Shown here: positions 1 through 6,949 of the stretch, piece by piece
How positions within the stretch are numbered: the first letter of the stretch is position 1
How the letters are laid out: every line of letters starts with the position of its first letter
Assembly: GCF_900188485.1 (NCBI RefSeq)
Contig: NZ_FZPH01000002.1
Location: forward strand, 1-64,000
Reading direction: 5' to 3'
Length of the DNA stretch: 64,000 nucleotides
DNA from: Asanoa hainanensis
Lineage (GTDB): Bacteria; Actinomycetota; Actinomycetes; Mycobacteriales; Micromonosporaceae
Translations under genes and position numbers: made by a program
Notes under the pieces: generated by a model
Told to the model about the DNA's origin: nothing
Database searches by the model: none
What the model saw: only the letters and a program-made list of their open reading frames with translations

Positions 1-1
1 A

Positions 2-283
2 GGCCGCATCATCCAACGCCTCGTTCATGCGTTCGGCGATCCTGCGGCGCACCGGCGTCACGTCCCACGGGCTGTTCGTGACGAAATGGTTCAACGCCTG
101 CTCGTGTGGCCCGCGCAACCGGGCCGCCATCGGCTGGATCGACTTACGCCGACCATCGAGCATCAGGCCACGCAGATAATGCCCGGCCCGGTCCTGCCAA
201 CCCGCGTATCTCAGCGACGCGAACACATCCCCGACATACTCCGCCAGATCATCGCCGAGCCGTCGTACCTGCGCAGTGTCCAT
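2..283 (-). CDS. IS701-like transposase, N-terminal part (runs off the window edge)
   Basis: The reverse strand is open from an ATG at 281-283 to the window edge, giving 94 residues. The start reads MDTAQVRRLGDDLAEYVGDV, followed by an arginine-rich helix with RGLMLDGRRKSIQPMA and then a segment with NSPWD and VRRRIAERM. This pattern (a conserved RKS..P turn, then WD and a VRRR helix) is what I know from the N-terminus of IS701-type DDE transposases. The catalytic DDE part would lie outside the window, so I cannot tell whether the element is intact. The 67 bases between its start and the next gene hold no other gene; a terminal inverted repeat could be there but its partner is not visible. 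Confidence 0.6.
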   Translation of the reverse strand, partial: MDTAQVRRLGDDLAEYVGDVFASLRYAGWQDRAGHYLRGLMLDGRRKSIQPMAARLRGPHEQALNHFVTNSPWDVTPVRRRIAERMNEALDDAA

Positions 284-350
284 TCCTCGACGACACCAAC
301 ATCAACCCGAACCCGTCACCATCAGCCACTCGAAGGGTGACAAAGCCCTA

Positions 351-1487
351 CTAGCCCAGCAGCTCGGCCAGCCGGGGCCGCACCTGCCAGGTCGTGACGA
401 GCTCGTCGTACTCGGTGCGGGGGCCCGGCTGGCCGGTTCGGCGTGCCCGCAGCAGCAGGTTTCGCGGTGTGTGCGCGGAGTCTATGAACTCGGTCACGTC
501 GACCCGGTAGCCCCGCGAGCGGAGCAGCTCCGCCCGCAGCGAGTCGGTCAGCACGTCCGCGAAGCGCTCCCGCAGGATCCCCTGCCCGGTGATCAGGTGG
601 TACGGGCCGGGCGCGGTCTGCTTGCGCAACTGCGCGGCGATGTCGTGGTGGCAGCAGGGCGCGGCGAGGATCCACTCGGCGCCCCAGCCGACGGCGCGGT
701 GCAGGGCCTCGTCGGTCGCGGTGTCGCAGGCGTGCAGCGCGAGCACCAGGTCGGGGGCGGGCGCGACCTCGGCGTCCAGGATGCTGCCCGCGACGAACCG
801 CAGCCGCTCGCCGTAGCCCAGCCGCTCGGCCAACGCGGTGTTCCGCTCCCGCTGGTCCGCGCGCACGTCGACGCCGACCATCTCGACGTCGAGCCCGCGC
901 ACCGAGGTCAGCCAGCGGAACGCGGCGAACGTCAGGTAGGCGTTGCCGCAACCCAGGTCGACCACCCGCAGCGGGGCCGGCAGCCCGTCGGCGGGCAACG
1001 TCGCGGCCAGCGCCCGCAGGAACGCGTCGACCTGGCGCCGCTTGGCCGCCGTGCCGCCGATCACCTCCCACAGCGGGTCGCCCGGGTCGAGCAGGTGCTC
1101 GCGTACCCGGTCATGGGCCTCGGGTTTGCCGGTTGGCTCGTCGGTGGCCTGCCGGTGCACCTGGGCGTCGCCCTTCTTGGTCACCCGGACCTGCACGGTC
1201 GCGCCCGCGCTCTCGACGTGCCAGTTGCCGAACGGCTCCGTGAGCAGGGCGTCGACCGCGGCCTCCGCGTCCGGGCCGGGTGCCACGTTGGTGGTGTGCG
1301 GGCGGGTGCCGTCGCTGGTGACGATCTGGAGGCGCCGGCCGGCCTTGAGCGCGACCGGTCGCAGCTCGGCCCGGACCACCGACGGGGTCGCGCCGCGCCG
1401 CCGGCCGGCCGCGACCGCTCGGGTCAGGCCGGGGTCGAGCAGCAGGTCGCGTACCTCGGCGAGGACGGCGGTCAGGTCTTCGGGCAT
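351..1487 (-). CDS. Class I SAM-dependent methyltransferase (Methyltransf_32-like)
   Basis: A 378-residue protein. The C-terminal half is a Rossmann methyltransferase: the SAM-binding glycine loop DLGCGNAY is at residues 177-184, an acidic strand end (GVDVR) follows, and later come LHACDTATDEAL and APCCHHDI. The LHACD and PCCHH motifs are typical of the Methyltransf_32 group (METTL25/GSTCD-type proteins), whose substrates are mostly unknown. The N-terminal 130 residues form a separate alpha/beta region. It starts 2 nt after the stop of the upstream MBL-fold gene on the same strand, so the two are probably one transcript. The substrate cannot be deduced here. Confidence 0.8.
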   Translation of the reverse strand: MPEDLTAVLAEVRDLLLDPGLTRAVAAGRRRGATPSVVRAELRPVALKAGRRLQIVTSDGTRPHTTNVAPGPDAEAAVDALLTEPFGNWHVESAGATVQVRVTKKGDAQVHRQATDEPTGKPEAHDRVREHLLDPGDPLWEVIGGTAAKRRQVDAFLRALAATLPADGLPAPLRVVDLGCGNAYLTFAAFRWLTSVRGLDVEMVGVDVRADQRERNTALAERLGYGERLRFVAGSILDAEVAPAPDLVLALHACDTATDEALHRAVGWGAEWILAAPCCHHDIAAQLRKQTAPGPYHLITGQGILRERFADVLTDSLRAELLRSRGYRVDVTEFIDSAHTPRNLLLRARRTGQPGPRTEYDELVTTWQVRPRLAELLG

Positions 1488-1489
1488 AC

Positions 1490-2479
1490 CTACATTGTCC
1501 GCGTTCCGCCGATCGACAGCTCCCAGAGGTCGGCGAGGTCACGGCCGGCGGCCGTCCACGCGGCGCGCAGTCGCTCGGGCGGCTCCAGCAGGGGCTCGCT
1601 GCTGAGCGGGAAGGTGCCCCAGTGCATTCCCGCGACCTTCCGGACACCCAGGTCTTCGGCGGCCTGGACCGCGTCCTCCGGGTTCAGGTGCTGGTTGCGC
1701 ATGAACCAGCGCGGCTCGTACGCGCCGATCGGCAGCAGGGCCAGGTCGAGGTCGGGGAAGCGGCCGGCGATCTCGGCGAACCGCGCGCCGTAGCCGGTGT
1801 CACCGGCGAAGTAGATCTTCGGCCCCCGGTCGGTGGTCAGCACCCAGCCGCCCCAGAGGCTCTTGTTGGTGTCGGCCAGGCTCCGGCGGCTCCAGTGGTG
1901 CGCCGGCACGAAGGTGAACTCCACCGGGCCGATCCGCCGGGACTCCCACCAGTCCCGCTCGGTGACGTCCGCGAACCCGCGGCGACGAAACCACCAGGCC
2001 AGGTTCGCGGGTACGAGCATCGGCGTCGACCGGGGCAGCCGTTCGATGGTCGGCGCGTCCAGGTGGTCGTAGTGGTTGTGGGAGATCAGCACCGCGTCGA
2101 CCGGGGGCAGCCCCGCCCAGGCCACGCCCGGCGAGGTGTAGCGGGCGATGAACGGCGGGATCCGCTGTGCCCAGACGGGGTCGGTCAGCACCGTGAGGCC
2201 GCCCGTTTGCAGCACGAAGCTGGCATGCCCGACCCAGGTGACGGCCGTGGTTCCCGGTTCGGCCGGTGGCAAGGTGGCCTGCGGTTCCTGCGGGATGGCT
2301 TTGCCGGCGCGGTCCCGGTCGGCGGCGCTCGGGCGCCTCTCGCGCATCATCCTTGCGATGTCGCCGACGCCGGGCAGCGGTGCGGTCAGCCGGTCCGCGA
2401 AGGTCGGCGGCCACTGTCGACCGTCATGGTTTCGGCGTGCGTCCTCGATGCGGCGGCGTACGCGGCTGGGATCGAACAC
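1490..2479 (-). CDS. MBL-fold metallo-hydrolase (NAPE-PLD/UlaG-like)
   Basis: A 329-residue metallo-beta-lactamase-fold hydrolase with a GTG start. The signature ISHNHYDHLD supplies metal ligands H134, H136, D138 and H139. Further ligands are expected in the motifs AHHWS, FAGDTGYG and GMHWGTF. The upstream WVGHASFVLQ...LTDPVW segment is characteristic of the Lactamase_B_2 group, which includes N-acylphosphatidylethanolamine phospholipase D and UlaG lactonases. No signal peptide is visible, so it is probably cytoplasmic. It is the first gene of a pair with the methyltransferase. Its start faces the heme oxygenase gene across 91 bp that hold a candidate iron box. The substrate is unknown. Confidence 0.85.
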   Translation of the reverse strand: MFDPSRVRRRIEDARRNHDGRQWPPTFADRLTAPLPGVGDIARMMRERRPSAADRDRAGKAIPQEPQATLPPAEPGTTAVTWVGHASFVLQTGGLTVLTDPVWAQRIPPFIARYTSPGVAWAGLPPVDAVLISHNHYDHLDAPTIERLPRSTPMLVPANLAWWFRRRGFADVTERDWWESRRIGPVEFTFVPAHHWSRRSLADTNKSLWGGWVLTTDRGPKIYFAGDTGYGARFAEIAGRFPDLDLALLPIGAYEPRWFMRNQHLNPEDAVQAAEDLGVRKVAGMHWGTFPLSSEPLLEPPERLRAAWTAAGRDLADLWELSIGGTRTM

Positions 2480-2516
2480 TTACCCACCGTCCGCGCGACA
2501 CCACTGGACCGTCAAG

Positions 2517-2535
2517 TAAGGGTCGCCTAAGCTCA
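2517..2535 (+). promoter_or_regulatory. Candidate IdeR/DtxR iron box upstream of hmuO
   Basis: The 19-mer TAAGGGTCGCCTAAGCTCA matches the DtxR/IdeR consensus TTAGGTTAGSCTAACCTAA at 14 of 19 positions (my own count), including the core GCCTAA. It ends 35 nt before the hmuO start, where a promoter-overlapping operator would lie. In Corynebacterium the heme oxygenase gene is repressed by DtxR, so iron control here is plausible. It could equally affect the divergent MBL gene. No binding evidence is available. Confidence 0.5.
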
Positions 2536-2570
2536 CGGCACTACCCACGGCCGGGTGCGGGAGGTCAAAC

Positions 2571-3215
2571 ATGGTCAACGCAGCCGACACGGAACTGGGC
2601 CTCGCGGCGCGGGTCCGCTCCCTGACCCGCGCTGACCACGAGGCGGCGGAGACCACGCCGTTCGTGGGCGACCTGATGGCGGGGCGGTTGGACGTCGCGG
2701 CGTACGCGCGGCTGGTCACCCAGCACTACTTCATCTACGAGACGCTCGAGCGGGCCGCGTCGGCGATGCGCGCCGATCCGGTGGCCGGCGACTTCGTGGC
2801 CTTCGGGCTCGACCGGGTGCCGGCGCTCGGCGCCGACCTGCACCACCTGCGCGGGCCGGCCTGGCGCTCGGAGATCACCCCGCTGCCGGCCACCCGCGCC
2901 TACCTGGCCCGGCTGCGCTCGGTCGCGTTCGTGGACCCGCCGGCGTTCGTGGCGCACCACTACACGCGCTACCTGGGTGACCTGTCGGGCGGGCAGATGG
3001 TCAAACGCGCCCTGCGGCAGGCGTACGGCGTGGGCGCGGCCGGCACGTGCTTCTACGAGTTCCCGGGCGTGGCCGCCGGTGCGGTCAAGCGGCGCTATCG
3101 CGAGCTGCTCGACGCCGCACCGTGGTCGGCCGACGAACAGGCGCGCTTCATCGACGAGGCGAAACGCGCCTTCACGCACAACCGCCAGGTCTTCGAAGAC
3201 CTGGCGGTTGTTTAG
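2571..3215 (+). CDS. hmuO: Heme oxygenase (biliverdin-producing)
   Basis: A 214-residue soluble heme oxygenase of the HO-1/HmuO family, which opens heme to biliverdin, CO and free iron using oxygen and electrons. The N-terminal helix LTRADHEAAE carries the probable proximal heme ligand H23. The distal helix is the canonical YLGDLSGGQMVKRAL, whose glycines allow heme bending. Length is typical of bacterial members (about 215). It stands alone between a divergent hydrolase and a convergent helicase. A likely iron box lies upstream, consistent with heme-iron scavenging under iron limitation. A 30-bp palindrome covers its last codons. Confidence 0.95.
   Translation: MVNAADTELGLAARVRSLTRADHEAAETTPFVGDLMAGRLDVAAYARLVTQHYFIYETLERAASAMRADPVAGDFVAFGLDRVPALGADLHHLRGPAWRSEITPLPATRAYLARLRSVAFVDPPAFVAHHYTRYLGDLSGGQMVKRALRQAYGVGAAGTCFYEFPGVAAGAVKRRYRELLDAAPWSADEQARFIDEAKRAFTHNRQVFEDLAVV
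3180..3209. terminator. Palindromic terminator inside the 3' end of hmuO
   Basis: The arms AACCGCCAGGTCTTC and GAAGACCTGGCGGTT form a perfect 30-bp palindrome covering the final codons of hmuO (QVFEDLAVV). The + strand continues GTTTAGCGGTTTTT, so a T-rich tract follows closely. The convergent helicase gene ends at 3228, so the structure can serve both strands. A real hairpin would leave a few bases unpaired at the tip. Confidence 0.7.
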
Positions 3216-3227
3216 CGGTTTTTCCTC

Positions 3228-4889
3228 TTAGGACGCTTCGGTAGGTGCCGCGGTGGTGCCGCCCGCGCCGCGGGAGCGGCGACGGCGGCGGGTGCGCGGC
3301 TTGGCCGGTGCTTCGCCGTCGGAGTCGGCCACCGCTACGACGGTCGACTCGGCGCCGGTCGGCTCGGTCGCGGCGGCCTCGCCGGCCACGACCTCGCCCG
3401 CCCGGCGGCGTCGGCGCGGGCGGCGGGTGCTCGGCGTCGACGACTCGGTGTCGTCGGCCGCGCCGGGCTGGTCCGCGTCCGAGGTCGCCGGTTCGGCACC
3501 GTCGCGCGTACCCCCGCGGCGGCGGGACCGGGTGCGGGCCGGGCGTTCGGCGCGCGAAGCCGGACCCCGACGGCGGCCGCCGCCCAGGTCCTCTTCCTTC
3601 TCCGCGGCCAGACCAGCCCGCTTGCGCTCGGCGGTCGGCAGCGTGCCGGTGACGTCGGTCGGGATCGCCAGCTCCTCGTAGAGCCACGCCGACGTGTGGT
3701 AGGTCTCGCGGGGCTCCGGCATGTCCAGGCCTAGGGTCTTGTCGATGATCCGCCAGCGCGGCATGTCGTCCCAGTCGACGAACGTGACCGCGACGCCGGT
3801 CGCGCCGGCGCGGCCCGTGCGGCCGATGCGGTGGGTGTAGGTGTCCTGGTCTTCCGGGCAGTCGTAGTTGATCACGTGGGTGACGCCCGAGACGTCGAGC
3901 CCGCGGGCCGCTACGTCGGTGGCCACCAAGATGTCGATCTTGCCCGCCCGGAACGCCCGCAGCGCCCGCTCGCGCGCTCCCTGGCCCAGGTCGCCGTGCA
4001 CCGCGGCGACCGCGAAGCCGCGGAAGTCGAGGTCCTCGGCGAGCCGGTCGGCGGCCCGCTTGGTGCGGGTGAAGATCATGGTCAGGCCGCGGCCCTCCGC
4101 CTGGAGGATGCGCGCGACGACCTCGACCTTGTTGAGCGAGTGGGTGCGGTAGACCAGCTGCTGGGTCTGCGGCGACGGACCGGTCTCGGCCGTGTGCCCG
4201 GCGTGGATCGTGACCGGGTGGCGCAGGAAGCGGCGGGACAGCGCGACGATCGGGTCCGGCATGGTGGCCGAGAACAGCATCGTCTGCCGGTCCTCGGGCA
4301 GCATCGCCAGGATCTTCTCGACGTCGTCGAGGAAGCCCAGGTCGAGCATCCGGTCGGCCTCGTCGAGCACCAGCGCGTGCACCCGGTCGAGCCGGACCTG
4401 CTTCTGCTTGGCCAGGTCGAGCAGGCGGCCGGGCGTGCCGACCAGGATCTCGACACCGCTCTTGAGCGCCTCGATCTGCGGCTCGTAGGCGACACCGCCG
4501 TAGATCGGCAGGACCCGGACACCACGCGTACGCCCGGCGGCGGCGAGGTCCTTGGCCACCTGGAGGCCGAGCTCACGGGTGGGTACGACGACCAGTGCCT
4601 GCGGGACGCCGTCGGAGCCCTCGCCGGGTGCGAAGACCCGCTCGAGCAGGGGCACGCCGAAGCCGAGCGTCTTGCCGGTGCCGGTGGGGGCCTGGCCGAT
4701 CAGGTCGGTACCACGCATCCCGATCGGGATCGCGTATTCCTGGATGGCGAACGAGTTGGTGATGCCGGCGGCGGCGAGGGCCTCGACGGTCTCGGGGCGG
4801 GCGCCAAGCTCGGCGAAGGTGGGGGAGTCTTTTCGGACCGGCGCGTCGGGTACGAGCGCGTCGCCCGTGGGTTCGATTAGTTCACTCAT
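3228..4889 (-). CDS. DEAD-box ATP-dependent RNA helicase (RhlE-like)
   Basis: A 553-residue DEAD-box helicase. Motifs appear in order: Q motif (FAIQEYAIP), Walker A APTGTGKT, PTRELGLQV, TPGRLLDL, VLDEADRMLD, LFSATMP, ATDVAARGLDV and HRIGRTGRAG. The tail after about residue 430 is basic, Arg/Gly/Ala-rich and probably disordered, as in actinobacterial RhlE-like proteins that bind RNA or the degradosome. I chose the ATG that gives MSELIEP; the frame stays open 106 codons further upstream, but that stretch is not helicase-like and crosses a palindrome. The gene order helicase / ferritin-like / DUF3107 / TetR matches the Rv3208-Rv3211 region of Mycobacterium. Confidence 0.93.
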   Translation of the reverse strand: MSELIEPTGDALVPDAPVRKDSPTFAELGARPETVEALAAAGITNSFAIQEYAIPIGMRGTDLIGQAPTGTGKTLGFGVPLLERVFAPGEGSDGVPQALVVVPTRELGLQVAKDLAAAGRTRGVRVLPIYGGVAYEPQIEALKSGVEILVGTPGRLLDLAKQKQVRLDRVHALVLDEADRMLDLGFLDDVEKILAMLPEDRQTMLFSATMPDPIVALSRRFLRHPVTIHAGHTAETGPSPQTQQLVYRTHSLNKVEVVARILQAEGRGLTMIFTRTKRAADRLAEDLDFRGFAVAAVHGDLGQGARERALRAFRAGKIDILVATDVAARGLDVSGVTHVINYDCPEDQDTYTHRIGRTGRAGATGVAVTFVDWDDMPRWRIIDKTLGLDMPEPRETYHTSAWLYEELAIPTDVTGTLPTAERKRAGLAAEKEEDLGGGRRRGPASRAERPARTRSRRRGGTRDGAEPATSDADQPGAADDTESSTPSTRRPRRRRRAGEVVAGEAAATEPTGAESTVVAVADSDGEAPAKPRTRRRRRSRGAGGTTAAPTEAS

Positions 4890-4936
4890 GTGGTGTTCGG
4901 GGTGCCCTCTCGTGGTGCGCCCCGTCGTGTCGTAGG

Positions 4937-4957
4937 GCGCGATATCGGATATCGCGC
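4937..4957. promoter_or_regulatory. 21-bp inverted repeat upstream of the helicase gene
   Basis: GCGCGATAT - CGG - ATATCGCGC is a perfect 9-bp inverted repeat with a 3-nt centre, 47 nt upstream of the helicase ATG. It could be an operator or, if transcribed, a 5'UTR hairpin; helicase genes are often controlled at that level. The rest of the 253-bp gap to the divergent ferritin-like gene shows no clear promoter to me. Confidence 0.35.
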
Positions 4958-5142
4958 GGGCCACACGCGAGGTGAGTCGCGGGCCGCACACGCGTGCCGT
5001 GGGGATCAACCCGCCCACGGCTAACGTGACCATGTTACCGGATTGACCTCGTGACGGTGCCGAACGTGAGGCGGATGCGCCAGCTGGGCCTCGTCGTGTG
5101 GCGCAGCTCTCGCCGATCAGGTGGCGGGAGTAACCTGCGGGC

Positions 5143-5814
5143 GTGACTCCTGAGCTGGCTGACAAGGATGCGCTGACGACCGAGGCGCTGGTCGACCTGC
5201 TCGGCATGGTGGCCTACGGCGAGTTGTCCGCCTTCGAGCGGATGGCGGCCGATGCCCGGCTCGCCCCCGACCTGCGCCGCCGTGCCGCGCTGAGCGAGAT
5301 GGCCGCTGTGGAGATCGCCAACTACGGCCGCCTGGCCGCCCGGCTCACCGAGATCGGCGCCGACCCGGAAGTGGCGATGACCCCCTACGTGGGCGTGTTG
5401 CAGGCGTACCACGACTCGACGGAGCCCAAGGACTGGCTGGAGGCGCTGACCAAGGCCCACGTGGGCGACGGCGTGGCCGACGACTTCTTCCACGAGATGG
5501 CCAAGCTGATCGAGGAGCCCGACCGGCAGCTGGTCCTCGACGTCATCCACGACCAGCGCTACGACGAGTTCGCGGTCAACGAGATCCGCACGGCCATCGA
5601 GGCCGACCCGGCGACCCGCGCCCGCCTCTCGATGTGGGCCCGGCGCCTGGTCGGCGAGGTCTACTCCCAGGCGACAAAGGTGGCGGGCCAGCGAGCGGCC
5701 CTGACCACCTTGATCGTCACGAGCGGCGGCGACCAGGCCGCGGTCCAGGCCCTGTTCCGCCGCATCACCAACGCCCACACCGCCCGAATGACGGCACTGG
5801 GCCTCAACAACTAG
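5143..5814 (+). CDS. Ferritin-like fold protein (MiaE_2-like)
   Basis: A 223-residue, mostly helical protein beginning with GTG. Acidic and His residues sit on successive helices (YGELSAFERMAADA, LSEMAAVEIANYGRL, DDFFHEMAKLIEE, IHDQRYDEFAVNEI), the pattern of a four-helix ferritin-like bundle with a possible di-iron site. In actinobacteria this family is placed in PF13794 (tRNA hydroxylase MiaE-like), but hydroxylase activity is not established. It is divergent from the helicase. Its stop codon is immediately adjacent to the stop codon of the convergent DUF3107 gene. The neighbourhood is the one that contains Rv3210c in M. tuberculosis. Confidence 0.8.
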   Translation: MTPELADKDALTTEALVDLLGMVAYGELSAFERMAADARLAPDLRRRAALSEMAAVEIANYGRLAARLTEIGADPEVAMTPYVGVLQAYHDSTEPKDWLEALTKAHVGDGVADDFFHEMAKLIEEPDRQLVLDVIHDQRYDEFAVNEIRTAIEADPATRARLSMWARRLVGEVYSQATKVAGQRAALTTLIVTSGGDQAAVQALFRRITNAHTARMTALGLNN

Positions 5815-6039
5815 CTAGCGGGCGGTGAAGCCGACCGTGCCGCGGGTCGCCTCGGCGATCTCGACGTAGGCCAGCTTGCTCACCGGGATGATGACCCGGC
5901 GGCCCTTCTCGTCGACCAGGGACAGCGTGCCCTCGCTCGCGATCGCCTCGGTGACGCTCTTCTCCACCTCGGCGGGCGACTGCGAGCTCTCGATGACCAG
6001 CTCGCGCGGCGCGTACTGCACGCCGATCTTGACCTCCAC
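5815..6039 (-). CDS. DUF3107 small conserved protein
   Basis: A 74-residue cytoplasmic protein starting MEVKIGVQYAPRELVIES and ending VEIAEATRGTVGFTAR. It is an ATP-binding-free alpha/beta mini-protein as far as I can see, with no catalytic motif. It matches the DUF3107 family (TB9.4/Rv3208A in M. tuberculosis), which is actinobacteria-specific and of unknown function. Length is as expected for the family. It lies downstream of the TetR gene on the same strand, 92 nt away, and so may be co-transcribed with it. Confidence 0.85.
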   Translation of the reverse strand: MEVKIGVQYAPRELVIESSQSPAEVEKSVTEAIASEGTLSLVDEKGRRVIIPVSKLAYVEIAEATRGTVGFTAR

Positions 6040-6131
6040 GGAAGCCCTCCTCGTCGTGGTGCGCGGTCGATACCGGCACCGCTGCGAAGGCTATCCGATC
6101 CGTGGGGTGAACGACGACGGCGGCTTGCGTG

Positions 6132-6800
6132 TCAGACCGGTTCGCCTTCCGCCCAGGCACCTTCCTGGGGTTCGCCCTGCAGCGGGAAGCTCGCGATGCC
6201 CCGCCAGGAGAGGGCCGCGAGCAGCGACTCGGCCTCGGCCTTGGGCACCTGGCGGCCGCCGGCCAGCCAGAACTGCGCGGCCGTCTCCGCGGCGCCGACC
6301 AGGCCCGAGGCGAGCAGCTCGGCGCGGGACTTGCTCACGCCGGTGTCCGAGATGATCGTGTCGGTGATGGCCGCGATGCAGCCCCGCTCGACCCGCTCGA
6401 CCCGCTCCCGGACGGCCGGCTCGTTGCGCAGGTCGGACTCGAAGACCAGCCGGAACGCCTCACTCTCGTGGTCGACGAAGTCGAAATAGGCCTCGACCGC
6501 ACCGCGTACGCGTTCCTTGTTGTCGCTCGTCGCCTCCATCGCTGCCTGCACATGCGCCACGATCGCGTCGCAGTGCTTGTCGAGCAGCGCCAGGTAGAGC
6601 TCCAGCTTGCCGGGAAAGTGCTGGTAGAGCACGGGCTTGGAGACACCGGCCCGCTCGGCGATGTCGTCCATCGCCGCCGCGTGGTAGCCCTGCGCGACGA
6701 AGACCTCCTGGGCCGCCGCGAGCAGCTGCTTTCGGCGCGCCGACCGGGGCAGCCGGGTCGGCCGTCCGTCCGGCTGGGCATCGCCCGAAGCCGCCACCAT
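6132..6800 (-). CDS. TetR family transcriptional regulator (Rv3208-like)
   Basis: A 222-residue regulator. The N-terminal helix-turn-helix domain (about residues 18-64) reads RRKQLLAAAQEVFVAQGYH, then MDDIAERAGVSKPVLYQHF. The C-terminal helical ligand and dimer domain contains DFVDHESEAFRLVFESDL. The closest context match is Rv3208 of M. tuberculosis, next to the DUF3107 gene as here. It is divergent from the large proline-rich gene across 149 bp. That gap contains two inverted repeats that could be its operators. The ligand is unknown. Confidence 0.88.
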   Translation of the reverse strand: MVAASGDAQPDGRPTRLPRSARRKQLLAAAQEVFVAQGYHAAAMDDIAERAGVSKPVLYQHFPGKLELYLALLDKHCDAIVAHVQAAMEATSDNKERVRGAVEAYFDFVDHESEAFRLVFESDLRNEPAVRERVERVERGCIAAITDTIISDTGVSKSRAELLASGLVGAAETAAQFWLAGGRQVPKAEAESLLAALSWRGIASFPLQGEPQEGAWAEGEPV

Positions 6801-6833
6801 GGTTTACCTCCGAAATCCCAGATCCATCGACCG

Positions 6834-6902
6834 CGGATGACACATCCGATCGGTGCCTGTCGCATCGGTCGGTGAAATGGACCGCGATTGCAACTTATCG
6901 CG
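6834..6902. promoter_or_regulatory. Two inverted repeats between the TetR gene and the proline-rich gene
   Basis: CGGATG-ACA-CATCCG spans 6834-6848 and CGCGAT-TGCAACTT-ATCGCG spans 6883-6902. Both lie in the divergent intergenic region where a TetR protein would usually bind to control itself and its neighbour. The two arms differ in sequence, so at most one is likely to be the specific operator. Confidence 0.35.
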
Positions 6903-6949
6903 ACCGTGCCCACACGGTAGCCTCAGCGAGGGCGACCGAGGAGTGCACG

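Noticed and set aside
4890-5207. 106-codon extension of the helicase
   Set aside because: It crosses the palindrome and most of the gap to the divergent gene and has no helicase-like sequence.
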